Position numbers and translations under genes: made by a program
DNA from: Burkholderiales bacterium
GTDB taxonomy: Bacteria > Pseudomonadota > Gammaproteobacteria > Burkholderiales > UBA6910
Assembly: GCA_026005015.1 (NCBI GenBank)
Contig: BPKG01000005.1
Span: 1-64,000, forward strand
Direction of reading: 5' to 3'
DNA: 64,000 bases
Notes under the pieces: model-generated
What the model saw: the letters and a program-made list of their open reading frames with translations, nothing else
What the model was told of the DNA's origin: nothing
Database searches by the model: none
Shown: positions 26,764 to 35,590 of the stretch, piece by piece
Position numbering within the stretch: the stretch's first letter is position 1
Layout of the letters: each line of letters begins with the position of its first letter

Positions 26764-28065
26764 CTAGCACTTCGCCCCCGGGAAACCGGCCTCGATCCAC
26801 TGCTCGCTGGTCATGGTGTCCGGGGGATTGACGCACTCGGCCGGGTAGCGCTTGACGTTCACGATCGCCGGCTTGCCCCCCTCCCGCTTGAAGCGTCCGT
26901 AGACCATTTCCTGTACCGCCTGGTGCCCTTTGCCCAGGACCATCTTCACCGTGCCGCTGGGCGCTTCGAAGGTGAGTCCCTCCAGGGCGGCGATGATGTC
27001 GGCCTCCGATGGATTGGGCTTCGCCTGGGCCGCTTTCTCGGCGGCGGCCTTCAGGCCCAGGATCGCCTGGGCCATCTTGTAGGAGGGGTAGGTGGGCCAG
27101 GTGTTGTAGCGGTTGAAGTAGCTCTCCCGGAACCAGCGGTTCAAGGCGTTGTCCGGCGCGAACACGCCGTAGGGTCCACGGCCGCCGATCACGGCGCCCT
27201 CGGGCATCTGGTCGGCGAGGCGGAACATGGCGGTCTCGCCGGTGGTGAGCACGGGCGTCTGCTTCGCGAACAGGCCCCGGGCGGACGCCTGCAGCACGAA
27301 GCTTTCCATATCTCCGCCCCAGAAGCTGGAATGGACGTAATCGGCCTCGTGCAGCATCAGCGCCGAGATCTCCGCGCCGTACTGCCCGGCGAAGAGTTTC
27401 GGCCACTGGACGGTGCCCACCTCCACGCCCGGCTTCAGTTTCTGCAGGGCCTTGATGAAGTCGTTCCAGGAGTCCTGCCCCCAGGCGTAGTTCTGGTTGA
27501 TCCCGTTTACCCGCTTGAGGTTGGGGGTGAGCTCCAGGATGTAGCGGGCGGCGCCCACGTTGTCCATGGTGGCGGTGGGGCCGGTGCGGAACACGTACTT
27601 GTAGCTGCGCTCTTCGAAGACCCGGGGCGTGCCGCAGTCGAAGAAGACGGTGAGTTTCTTCAGCTCCTCCGCCACTGGCGCGACGGCGAGGCAGTCCCCC
27701 GAGGAGATATAGCCGATCACCGCGTCCGCCTTGTCCCGCTGCACCAGGTTGCGAAATTCTGCCACCTGCTTGGTGGGACCGCCCGCCTCGTCCACCCAGA
27801 TCGGCTTGATGGCGAGCCCCGCGATCCCCTTGGCTCCGTAGGGCGCCGGCACGGTGCCGTTGTTGATCGCCTCGATCACCATCTCGGCGGCGTTGCGCGC
27901 CGGGACGCCGAAGGGACCCGCGGCGCCGCCGGAAAGGAAAGTCACCAGCCCGAGGCGGTACTCCTGGGCGGCCGCCGGAGCCGTCGCCGCCGCCAGAAAT
28001 ACCCCCGCGAGGAGCCCCGTGGCCAGGCCGCCGAACCGTTTCCCCTGCTTCGATCGATCTTTCAT
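26764..28065 (-). CDS. ABC transporter substrate-binding protein, branched-chain-amino-acid type (first copy)
   Basis: The 433-residue periplasmic type I binding protein has a signal peptide ending at PAAAQEYRLG. The mature part has FLSGGAAGPFGVPARNAAEM and the binding-site region around GYISSGDCLAVAP, with DYVHSSFWGGDMESF further on. ATG 28063-28065 follows AAGGAGG and overlaps the second binding-protein stop by four bases. Receptors of this type take amino acids, amides, aromatic acids or short carboxylates; nothing here fixes the ligand. Confidence 0.9.
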   Translation of the reverse strand: MKDRSKQGKRFGGLATGLLAGVFLAAATAPAAAQEYRLGLVTFLSGGAAGPFGVPARNAAEMVIEAINNGTVPAPYGAKGIAGLAIKPIWVDEAGGPTKQVAEFRNLVQRDKADAVIGYISSGDCLAVAPVAEELKKLTVFFDCGTPRVFEERSYKYVFRTGPTATMDNVGAARYILELTPNLKRVNGINQNYAWGQDSWNDFIKALQKLKPGVEVGTVQWPKLFAGQYGAEISALMLHEADYVHSSFWGGDMESFVLQASARGLFAKQTPVLTTGETAMFRLADQMPEGAVIGGRGPYGVFAPDNALNRWFRESYFNRYNTWPTYPSYKMAQAILGLKAAAEKAAQAKPNPSEADIIAALEGLTFEAPSGTVKMVLGKGHQAVQEMVYGRFKREGGKPAIVNVKRYPAECVNPPDTMTSEQWIEAGFPGAKC

Positions 28066-29378
28066 GGTCCCCTCCTTATCCGTGTGTCTGCGTTTGTCGG
28101 TTGGATTCCGCCCGCCGGGCCGCGCGCGGCCGAGCGCAGCGCCTCCGGCGGGTACACCTTGAACCGGCTGAGCATGGCCTTCGCGGGCGGAAAGCGCTCG
28201 TCGGGCACCACCTCGCCGATGGCGACGGTCTGCTGCATCTGGTGGGTCGCCGGATCCATGTAGGACTCGAAGCCCTCCGGGTCTTCCGGGAGCTTGAGCC
28301 GCAGCCCCTCCAGGGCGGCGATCAGGCGCTCGCCGTCGGCGACCCCGCCCGCCCGAGCCACCGCCTCGGCGATGGCCAGGATCCCGGTGTACGCTCCTTG
28401 CGCCGCGTAGGAGGGATAGCGCCCCGCCCGGGCATGGAAACCCTGGACGAAGCGGCGGTTCGCCTCCGTCTCGGGCCAGTTGTTGTGGTGCCGCGCCGAG
28501 AGGATCAACCCGGTGGGCATGTCGGCGCCTAAGGCGGCCATCACTTCGTAGTTTCCGCCGGCGTCGAAATTGGCGAACTGTATCTTCTCGAACAGGCGCA
28601 CCGTCCTGGCCTGCTGGATGAAGGCCACCAGGTCGCCCCCCCAGTGGCCGTTCACCACCAGGTCGGGCTTCGCCTCCAGGAGGGCCGCGATGTAGCGGGA
28701 ATAGTCCGGCTCGTACAGCTTGGGCCACAGCACCGCGGCCACCTCGTAGCCCACGCCGAGGGCGTCGAGGGCCTGGCGCAGGTCCAGCCACTGCCTGTGA
28801 CCGTAATCGTAGTCCGGCCCGATGAAGGCGATGCGCCGCCAGGGCCTGCGGCGCTGCAGCTCCTGGAGGTAGCGGGCCCCCGCCTCCATGGACTGGCGCG
28901 TGTTGTTGGTCACGCGGAAGTAGTGGCGGTGCAGCGCCTCCTCGGTGAGCCGCGACGAGGCGTGGTCGGTGCCAATGAAGATGGTCCGAGTGCGCCGGGC
29001 CACCTCGGTCACCGCGAGGGCGACAGCGGAGGAGACCACCCCGCACAGGAAGTGCACCCGGTCCCGCTCGACGAAGCCCTGGGCGGTCAGGGCCCCGAGG
29101 GAGGGCTTGGACTTGGTGTCCTCCACCAGCACCCGCAGCCGGGGCGTGTCGCGCCGCTCCGCGATCTCCGCGAGGGCCAGTTCGATGGCCGCCACGCTGT
29201 CCCGGCCGTAGAGGCCTCCGCGCCCGGTCATGGGGAACATGCAGCCCACCACCACGTCGGCCTTGTCCCGAGGCGCCCCCAGCTCGATGCGCGCCGCCGC
29301 CGGGGACGCGGCCAAAGCGCCAGCGGCGAGGAGCAAGGCCCCCATGCTACCTAGGATCCGACGCCCTCCTCCGTTCAT
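28062..29378 (-). CDS. ABC transporter substrate-binding protein, branched-chain-amino-acid type (second copy)
   Basis: The 438-residue exported receptor starts at ATG 29376-29378 behind GGAGGG. Its signal peptide ends near ASPAAARIE. The mature domain shows VVVGCMFPMTGRGGLYGRDSV and GPDYDYGHRQWLDLRQAL. It is clearly diverged from the next receptor gene, so the transporter may take two ligands. It is the first gene of the operon, 26 bases from a sigma-54 promoter and downstream of paired palindromes, and is therefore probably activated by the adjacent NtrC-type regulator. Confidence 0.9.
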   Translation of the reverse strand: MNGGGRRILGSMGALLLAAGALAASPAAARIELGAPRDKADVVVGCMFPMTGRGGLYGRDSVAAIELALAEIAERRDTPRLRVLVEDTKSKPSLGALTAQGFVERDRVHFLCGVVSSAVALAVTEVARRTRTIFIGTDHASSRLTEEALHRHYFRVTNNTRQSMEAGARYLQELQRRRPWRRIAFIGPDYDYGHRQWLDLRQALDALGVGYEVAAVLWPKLYEPDYSRYIAALLEAKPDLVVNGHWGGDLVAFIQQARTVRLFEKIQFANFDAGGNYEVMAALGADMPTGLILSARHHNNWPETEANRRFVQGFHARAGRYPSYAAQGAYTGILAIAEAVARAGGVADGERLIAALEGLRLKLPEDPEGFESYMDPATHQMQQTVAIGEVVPDERFPPAKAMLSRFKVYPPEALRSAARGPAGGIQPTNADTRIRRGP

Positions 29379-29403
29379 GTGCTGGCCCTCCTGTCTCCTC
29401 CTG

Positions 29404-29419
29404 AGCAAGGGGCGTTCCA
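29404..29419 (-). promoter_or_regulatory. Sigma-54 (-24/-12) promoter of the ABC transporter operon
   Basis: On the minus strand, TGGAACGCCCCTTGCT matches the RpoN consensus TGGCACG-N4-TTGCW with one mismatch and correct GG/GC spacing. Transcription would start about 15 bases before the first binding-protein gene. An RpoN-dependent activator gene ends about 110 bases upstream. Confidence 0.75.
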
Positions 29420-29485
29420 TGGACATCCGCAAAGCCAAATCGTTGGGATTCAACCTGTTGCACCAAACGATGCCCCGGGCCCCTT

Positions 29486-29531
29486 GAGCGCTTTCCGCTC
29501 TAGGGGGCGCGAGGCCGAGCGGTTTCCGCTC
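29486..29531 (-). promoter_or_regulatory. Paired palindromic upstream activator sites
   Basis: GAGCGCTTTCCGCTC (29486-29500) and GAGCGGTTTCCGCTC (29517-29531) are near-identical 15-base dyads with centres 31 bases apart, about three helical turns. They lie about 80-115 bases upstream of the -24 element, where NtrC-type activators bind, and the farther one overlaps the last codon of the regulator gene. Confidence 0.7.
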
Positions 29532-30883
29532 AGCCCACCTTGAGGCGCTTGAGCCGCCGCTTGAGGGCGTGGCGGGAGATGCCCAGCAACTGGGCAGCGA
29601 GGCCCTTCTGGCCCCGGGCCCGGGCCAGCGCTTCCAGCAGCAAGTCGCGCTCGGCCGCCGCCAGGCGCTCTGGCAAGGCGTGGCGACCGGCCGCCGGACC
29701 TCCCGGATCGGAGGGTCTCATCTCCGGGGGGAGGTGCGAGGGCTCGATGGTCTGGCCTGGATGGAGAATGGTGAGCCGCTCCATCAGGTTGCGCAGTTCC
29801 CGCACGTTCCCCCGGCCAGGGGTAGGCGCGGAACAGCCTCCGTGCCGCCTCCCCCAGCTTGACCGGGGCGCATCCCTCCTCCCGGGCGAAACGCTCGGCG
29901 AAGTGGGCGGCGAGCAGGAACACGTCCTCGCCCCGGTCCTGGAGGGCCGGCAGCTCCATGGGGACCACGTTCAACCGGTAGTACAGGTCCTCGCGGTAGC
30001 GGCCCGCGCGCACCTCCGCCGCCAGATCCCGATTGGTGGCGGCCACGACGCGCACGTCCGCCGCCGCCTCGCGAGCGCTCCCCAGGGGGCGATAGGTGCG
30101 GTTTTCTAGGAAAGAGAGGAGCTTCGCCTGCAGCGGCGGCGCCAGCTCCCCGATCTCGTCGAGGAACAGGGTGCCCCCGTCGGCCAGGGCCACCAGCCCG
30201 ACCCGCCGCTGATGGGCGCCGGTGTAGGCCCCTTTTTCGGCGCCGAAGAGCTCCGCCTCCAGGAGCGGCTCGGGCAGGGAGGCGCAGTTCACCTCCACGA
30301 AGGGCCCGGCGCGGCGCTCGCTCTCCTGGTGGATCGCCCGCGCCACCACCGCCTTGCCGGTGCCGGAAGCGCCCAGCAACAGGATGGTGCGGGCGCTGCT
30401 CGCCGCGACCCGGGCCACCTGCTCGCGCAGCCGCTGGGTCGCGGGATGCTCGCCGACGATGACCGCCTCGCTCGCCGTCAGCCCGCGCCGGTAGGCCACC
30501 TCTTGGTCGATGCGCCGGCGCTTCACGGTGGATTCGATCAAGTGCACCAGCTCGTCCAGGTCGAAGGGCTTGGTGAGGTAGTCGGAGGCGCCGGCCTTCA
30601 CGCATTGCACGGCGGCCCGGGTGTCGCCGTGGGCCGAGATCATGATGACCGGCAGGTCCGGCCGGGCCGCCTTGAGGGCGGCCAGCACCTCCATGCCCGA
30701 GACCTCCGGCAAGCGCAGATCCAGGAGCACCGCGTCGGGATCGATCTCGGCGGCGAGCTTCAGGCCGCTCTCGCCGTCGAACGCCCCGCGCGCATCGATT
30801 CCCGCCCCCTTCAGGGCGAACTCCAGGGAGCGCACCAGCTTGCGCTCGTCGTCAATGATGAGCACCAGGGGCGCAGTCTTCAT
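29530..30883 (-). CDS. NtrC-family sigma-54-dependent response regulator (one frameshift)
   Basis: The activator of about 450 residues has a receiver domain (IIDDE, phospho-acceptor Asp55 in LLDLRLPE, Lys in LTKPFD), an AAA+ domain with Walker A GASGTGK, the sigma-54 loop GAYTGA (Phe replaced by Tyr) and GGTLFLDEIGEL, and a C-terminal Fis-type helix-turn-helix (AAQLLGISRHALKRRLKRL). One extra G in the five-G run near 29815 shifts the frame between PWPG and NVRELRNLMERL; removing it gives one protein. Its start overlaps the kinase gene by 32 bases. It probably drives the sigma-54 promoter just downstream. Confidence 0.9.
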
Positions 30884-32627
30884 GGGTGAGGTCCGCGGCG
30901 GCGAGGGGAAGGCGCACGGTCACCGTGGTGCCGGCGCCGGGCTCGCTCGCGATCTCGATCCGGCCCCCGTTCATCTCGGCGAGCTGGCGCGACACGGCCA
31001 GCCCGAGCCCGGTGCCGCCGGGTTTGGTGGTGAAGAAAGGCTCGGCCACCTTGTCCACGAGCCCCGGCGGGATGCCGACCCCCGTATCGGACACGGCCAG
31101 GCAGCCGACGGGCCCGTCCCGGTAGGCGCGCAGGGTGAGCGTTCCCCCCTGGGGCATCGCCTGCAGGGCGTTCAGCACCAGGTTCACCAGGATCTGCTGG
31201 GCCTGGCCCGCGTCCAGATGGAAGCGCAGGTCCCGCTCCCCCAGCACGGAGATGGCGACCCGGGATTCCTCCGCCATGGAGCCGGCGAGGGCCGCCACCC
31301 GGCGCAGCAGCTCCCCCGCCGTGACGTCGCTTTTCTCCGGTTCGCTGGGGCGGGCGAAGCTGAGCAGGCTCTGGATCACGCCGTTGATGCGCTCGATCTC
31401 CTCGACGACGAGATCCACCAGCTCCCGTCGCGCGGGCTCCGTCTCCCTCGCTCCCAGGGCCTGCACGCTGGTCTTGATGGTGGCCAGGGGATTGCGCACC
31501 TCGTGGGCGATGCTGGCGGCGAATTCCCCCAGCGCCGCCCGCTTCTCGGTTTCCACCCGGGCGCGGATCAGCGCCCGCAACTCAGCGCTCATGCGGTTCA
31601 GCGCCCGCGCCAGGGTGGCGATCTCGTCCCGGCCTTCCACCGGAACGTGGATCGCCAGCTCGCCCCGGGCCACCGACTCGGCGCCGGCCACCAGGGGCGC
31701 GATGCGGCGGCGCATGCGCGCCCCCAGCCGCAGGAACAGCAAGAGCAGGGCGCCGGCGGACGCGCTCGCGAGACCCAGCATGATGTAGCGCACCGGGGCC
31801 CCGGGGGAGGGCAGCTCGGCCGCCTCCCGCAGCATCGCCGGAAACCATCCCGGCGCGATCTCGGGACCGGAGACGAGGGGCGCGGCGACCCGCAGCTCGG
31901 TGCCTACCTCGGAGAAGACGCGTCCATTGGGGGTGTGCAGGACCGGGCGGTAGACGTCTAGCGCCGCCCCCGTTAGCAGCTCGGTGACCGAGGCGAGCCG
32001 CACCTGGAGGGCGACGCTCACCGGCTCCGATCCGATGCGCCGGCGCAGCAGAAACCAGCTGGGGCGCCCGTCCCCCGGCACCAGCGGGCCGATCAGCTCG
32101 GCGCCCTGGAACTCCACCCGGGGCAGCGCCCCGAGGGAGAACTCCCGCTCCTCCCACAGAGGCGCACCGGGTACGCCGTGTCCAGGCAGCGCCGCCAGCA
32201 CCCGCCCGGCGGCATCGAAGAACAGCACACCGTAGACGTCCGGGGCGTCGGTCTCGTAGCGCAGCAGGTTGAGCAGGCGTTCGTCGAGCCGGTGCAAGTC
32301 CGTGTGGGCGATGGCCGCCAGCTCGGGAAAATCGGCCAGGGCCTCGAGCTGGAACGCCTTGGTCCTCAGGAAATCGGCCAGCTTGCTCGCCGCGGCGGTG
32401 AGCCGGCTTTCGAGGCGCTGGTCGGCGAGCCGCACCACCAGCTCGGCGGCATAACGATCATAGAGGACCACGGTGGCGGCGAGGGGCACCAGAGCCGCCA
32501 ACAGGGACACCAGGAGATAGCGCGCGCTCAGGCTCGAGTGCACTGGGATGTCGCGCAACCGCCCCCATGACTGGCCCAGGACGCGGCGGGCCCGGCGCGA
32601 CACCGTGGTGAAGGGACTCCCTGGCAT
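30852..32627 (-). CDS. NtrB-like membrane sensor histidine kinase
   Basis: A kinase of about 591 residues. The first membrane segment is near residues 37-56, then an extracytoplasmic sensor region of about 220 residues, a second segment near 280-300, HAMP, the phosphoacceptor His375 in SIAHEVRNPL, and the ATP-binding domain with NLVLNALQA (N box), DTGVGIPP (G1) and GGTGLGLAVS (G2). ATG 32627 is chosen; a GTG at 32669 would add 14 residues. The signal is presumably periplasmic and linked to the substrate of the transporter operon. Confidence 0.9.
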   Translation of the reverse strand: MPGSPFTTVSRRARRVLGQSWGRLRDIPVHSSLSARYLLVSLLAALVPLAATVVLYDRYAAELVVRLADQRLESRLTAAASKLADFLRTKAFQLEALADFPELAAIAHTDLHRLDERLLNLLRYETDAPDVYGVLFFDAAGRVLAALPGHGVPGAPLWEEREFSLGALPRVEFQGAELIGPLVPGDGRPSWFLLRRRIGSEPVSVALQVRLASVTELLTGAALDVYRPVLHTPNGRVFSEVGTELRVAAPLVSGPEIAPGWFPAMLREAAELPSPGAPVRYIMLGLASASAGALLLLFLRLGARMRRRIAPLVAGAESVARGELAIHVPVEGRDEIATLARALNRMSAELRALIRARVETEKRAALGEFAASIAHEVRNPLATIKTSVQALGARETEPARRELVDLVVEEIERINGVIQSLLSFARPSEPEKSDVTAGELLRRVAALAGSMAEESRVAISVLGERDLRFHLDAGQAQQILVNLVLNALQAMPQGGTLTLRAYRDGPVGCLAVSDTGVGIPPGLVDKVAEPFFTTKPGGTGLGLAVSRQLAEMNGGRIEIASEPGAGTTVTVRLPLAAADLTHEDCAPGAHH

Positions 32628-32696
32628 AGGCTTCCGGTCTCGAAGGCGACTGCCGGGACATTTGAGCACGGGGCGGACGCGGTTACAATCCGCGGC

Positions 32697-33353
32697 CTAA
32701 CCGGCCCGGCCCTCGATCACCCTCCAACCGGTGCGGCGGGCCGCCGCGGTGAGCCCGGCGTCGGGCGCCACGGCGACGGGCGTGCCCACCGACCCGAGCA
32801 GCGGCAGGTCGGACGCCGAGTTGGCGTAGGCCACGCATTCCCCCAGCGTCGTTCCATGAGCCACGCATAGGCCCTCGGCCAGCATCCGTTTTTCTTCGCC
32901 GTAGGGATGGACCAGGGGCGGGGCGGCGCTGTAGCGCCCGGCCCCATCGGTGGCGCACACGGTGGCCACCACCTGGGGCACGCCGATGGAGCGGGCCAGC
33001 GGCCAAGCGAGGAAATCGGGCGTGCCCGTGAGCAGGACCAGGCGGTCGCCCCGCTCGGCGTGGGCGCACAGCCGCTGGACCAATGCCGGGCGGATATGGC
33101 GGACCAGGTGTTCGGCCACGAAGCGCTCCCCCAGCCGGGCGATGTCCTCGACCTCGAGCCCGTACAGGTAGGCCTTGTTCTTCCTCAGCACGTCGCGCCC
33201 GTAGCGCGGCCACTCGCGGACGGCGAAGCCCGCGTAGGCCAGCATCTGGCGCGGCCCCAAGAAGCCGCGCCGGGCGAGATAGGCGGCGAAGCGCGGCTCG
33301 GAATGGGCCACCCGCAAGAGCGTCCCGTCCACGTCGATCAGCACCAGGGCCAC
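32697..33353 (-). CDS. HAD-superfamily phosphatase (SerB-like, subfamily IB)
   Basis: The 218-residue protein has motif I DVDGTLL near residue 8 (DxDGT), motif II LLTGTPDF, the conserved Lys in GEEKRML and motif III NSASDLPLL. This is the HAD-IB layout of phosphoserine phosphatase-like enzymes, several of which dephosphorylate lipid-linked phosphates. It is seven bases from a CDP-alcohol phosphatidyltransferase gene, so action on a phospholipid precursor such as phosphatidylglycerol phosphate is reasonable but unproved. Confidence 0.85.
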   Translation of the reverse strand: MALVLIDVDGTLLRVAHSEPRFAAYLARRGFLGPRQMLAYAGFAVREWPRYGRDVLRKNKAYLYGLEVEDIARLGERFVAEHLVRHIRPALVQRLCAHAERGDRLVLLTGTPDFLAWPLARSIGVPQVVATVCATDGAGRYSAAPPLVHPYGEEKRMLAEGLCVAHGTTLGECVAYANSASDLPLLGSVGTPVAVAPDAGLTAAARRTGWRVIEGRAG

Positions 33354-33359
33354 GGCGGA

Positions 33360-33980
33360 CTAGCGCGCCGCCCGGGCCGGGGCGACCCGCTCGGAGGCGA
33401 CAAACTCCACGATCACCGGCAGGCCGCGGGCCAGGCACAGGACGACGGCGATCAACACCAGGGCGTCCTTGATGCCGAGGAGCAGGGCGCTCCTCTCCGC
33501 CCACAGTTCGGGAAACACCTGCGGCCAGGGCTGGATGAGCAGAATCCAGCAGAAGGCCAGCATCTTGGCCGCGCCGTAGGCGAAGCGCATGAAGCGTCCC
33601 GCCACCAGCCAGCGCCCGAGGGCCGTGCGCGCCATGGCGAACGGGGTCTCGCCCCGCTTGAGTCCCTGGGCGCGCACCGCGTCCACCAGGAAACCGCGGG
33701 TGAGAAAGACGATCCCGACCCATACCGGCACGAGGCCCAGGTGCACAGTCACGAGCCACAACACGTTTTCCACCACGCGATCGACGGCGATATCGAACAC
33801 GGACCCGAACAGGCTTTCCTCGCGGCGCTTGCGGGCGACGTAGCCGTCAATGCCGTCGAGGGCGAAGATCAGCACGAGGAGCGGCGCATTCAGGAGCTGC
33901 CAGGGCGGCGGTAACTGGTAGACCATGACGACCAGCACGAAAAGGAGGACGAAGCGGGAGGCGGTGATCAAGTTGGCCAT
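33360..33980 (-). CDS. CDP-alcohol phosphatidyltransferase family membrane protein
   Basis: The 206-residue protein has about five hydrophobic segments and the CDP-alcohol transferase signature D-G-x2-A-R...G-x3-D-x3-D (DGIDGYVARKRREESLFGSVFDIAVDR). Enzymes of this family make phosphatidylglycerol phosphate, cardiolipin, phosphatidylserine or inositol lipids at the inner membrane. ATG 33978-33980 fits the family N-terminus (MANLITASR); a start at 34043 is possible. The acceptor alcohol cannot be told. It precedes the HAD phosphatase gene. Confidence 0.88.
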   Translation of the reverse strand: MANLITASRFVLLFVLVVMVYQLPPPWQLLNAPLLVLIFALDGIDGYVARKRREESLFGSVFDIAVDRVVENVLWLVTVHLGLVPVWVGIVFLTRGFLVDAVRAQGLKRGETPFAMARTALGRWLVAGRFMRFAYGAAKMLAFCWILLIQPWPQVFPELWAERSALLLGIKDALVLIAVVLCLARGLPVIVEFVASERVAPARAAR

Positions 33981-34190
33981 GGGACGCGGCGTCGAGGAAT
34001 GGAGAACGATGGTATGAATGGACTCCGTTCCGGCGGCCGCCACCGCTTCCGCGCCCCCGGGCCGAGAGCGGGAGCCGGCGCGCCGGGCGTCGTGGAATTG
34101 GAAGACGATCCGGGGTTGCGGGTTCCCGAGCCCGCAGCGGCTTGGTAATGCTCTTGCCTCGACGGGCGTAGGTCGGCCCCCGAGGCCCTA

Positions 34191-34217
34191 TAAAAAAGCC
34201 AGCCCGGAAGGCTGGCT
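34191..34217 (-). terminator. Rho-independent terminator after grxD
   Basis: On the minus strand AAGCCAGCC-TTCCG-GGCTGGCTT runs into six T residues. It is 26 bases past the grxD stop. Confidence 0.85.
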
Positions 34218-34243
34218 TTCCTAGGACACGAAAGCGGACCGAC

Positions 34244-34564
34244 TCATGCCGCCGTGGCGCGCTCCAGGAGCTTCTGGAGCTCTCCCCGTTGGTACATCTC
34301 GGTCATGATGTCCGAGCCGCCGACGAACTCCCCGTTCACGTAGAGCTGGGGGATGGTGGGCCACTGGGCGTACTCCTTGATGCCCTGGCGGATCTCCGGA
34401 TCCTCCAGCACGTTCACGCTGAAGAAGTCGGTGACGCCACAGGCCTTGAGGATGTTCACCGCGTTGGCGGAAAAGCCGCACTGGGGAAACTGGGGCGTGC
34501 CTTTCATGTAGAGCACCACCTTGTGGCCGGTGACTTGTTGCCTGATCTTTTCCTGGACGCTCAT
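34244..34564 (-). CDS. grxD: Monothiol glutaredoxin
   Basis: The 106-residue protein has the active site CGFS (FPQCGFSANAV) and WPTIPQLYVNGEFVGGSDI, which bind glutathione and a [2Fe-2S] cluster. It delivers iron-sulfur clusters in the cytosol. ATG 34562-34564 lies five bases from AGGAG. It is last in the hemA-prfA-prmC-grxD row and has its own gap of about 60 bases. Confidence 0.95.
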   Translation of the reverse strand: MSVQEKIRQQVTGHKVVLYMKGTPQFPQCGFSANAVNILKACGVTDFFSVNVLEDPEIRQGIKEYAQWPTIPQLYVNGEFVGGSDIMTEMYQRGELQKLLERATAA

Positions 34565-34625
34565 CTGCACTCCTATAAACGTTTTGAATCCATCGATGGA
34601 AATAACCGACTAATTTGCTAAGGAA

Positions 34626-35501
34626 TTATACAGGGCTGCCGGCTAAAGTCTCAAGGCGGGCACCACTGACCCGTTCGAGGCCGGCCAGGTCGCGGACGGT
34701 GAACCCATCGATCAACCCGGCCTGCCCGAAGAGGCGGCGGCACGCCTCCCCCTGGTCGAACCCGTGCTCCAGCAGCAGCCAACCCCCGGCAAGCAGGTGG
34801 TCGCGGCAGCCCGCCACGATGCGGCGGATGCCATCGAGCCCATCGGGGCCCCCCACCAGGGCCTCGTGGGGCTCGAAGCGCAAGTCCCCCTCCTGGAGGT
34901 GGGCGTCGCCGGCCGCCACGTAAGGCGGATTCGAAACGATCACCTCGAAACGCTCGCCTTCCAGTCCTTCGTACCAATCCCCATGGACGAAGCGCACATT
35001 GGCCGCGCCGAGGCGGGTGGCGTTTTCCCGGGCCACCGCAAGCGCCGCCACCCAGAGGTCGGTGGCGACCACCCGGGCCTGGGGCCGCTCGCGGGCGATG
35101 GCGATGGCCACCGCGCCGCTGCCGGTCCCCAGGTCCAGCACCCCCACCGCTTCACCGGGCGGGATGCGCGCCAAGGCTTGCTCCACCAGCAGCTCCGTCT
35201 CCGGCCGGGGGACCAGCACCGCGGGCGTGACTTTGAACTGGAGACCGTAGAACTCCTGGCGTCCGGTGATGTAGGCGACCGGCTCCCCCCGCCTTCTGCG
35301 CCCGATCAGCGCGCGAATCCGCGCCTCGTCCGTCTCGCTCAACACCGCGTTGGACGCGGCGACGAGCTGGGCGGCGCTGCGGGAAAGGGCATGGCCGGCG
35401 AGGGCGCGCGCCTCCAGGTGCGCTTCGCCGAAGGGAAGACCCAGGGCGTCCTGCAGCGCCCGCGCCGCCTCTCGCAAGAAGGCGTCCAACGTCGTGTCCA
35501 T
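34626..35501 (-). CDS. prmC: Peptide chain release factor N5-glutamine methyltransferase
   Basis: The 291-residue enzyme methylates the Gln of the GGQ motif in RF1/RF2. The N-terminal helical domain is followed by GRQEFYGLQFKV, VLVPRPETELLVE, SAM motif LDLGTGSGAVAI and the glutamine-binding NPPY (VSNPPYVA). ATG 35499-35501 is chosen from the family start. It follows prfA, whose product is its substrate, with a gap of about 90 bases. Confidence 0.95.
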   Translation of the reverse strand: MDTTLDAFLREAARALQDALGLPFGEAHLEARALAGHALSRSAAQLVAASNAVLSETDEARIRALIGRRRRGEPVAYITGRQEFYGLQFKVTPAVLVPRPETELLVEQALARIPPGEAVGVLDLGTGSGAVAIAIARERPQARVVATDLWVAALAVARENATRLGAANVRFVHGDWYEGLEGERFEVIVSNPPYVAAGDAHLQEGDLRFEPHEALVGGPDGLDGIRRIVAGCRDHLLAGGWLLLEHGFDQGEACRRLFGQAGLIDGFTVRDLAGLERVSGARLETLAGSPV

Positions 35502-35590
35502 GTCCCTGTCCCGGCCTGTGCGCTCTCGCCCCGCAACCCTGAAACCTTCTGTCCAGCCATTAACCCCGCGCCCCAGAGCGCCCGGGCGAC

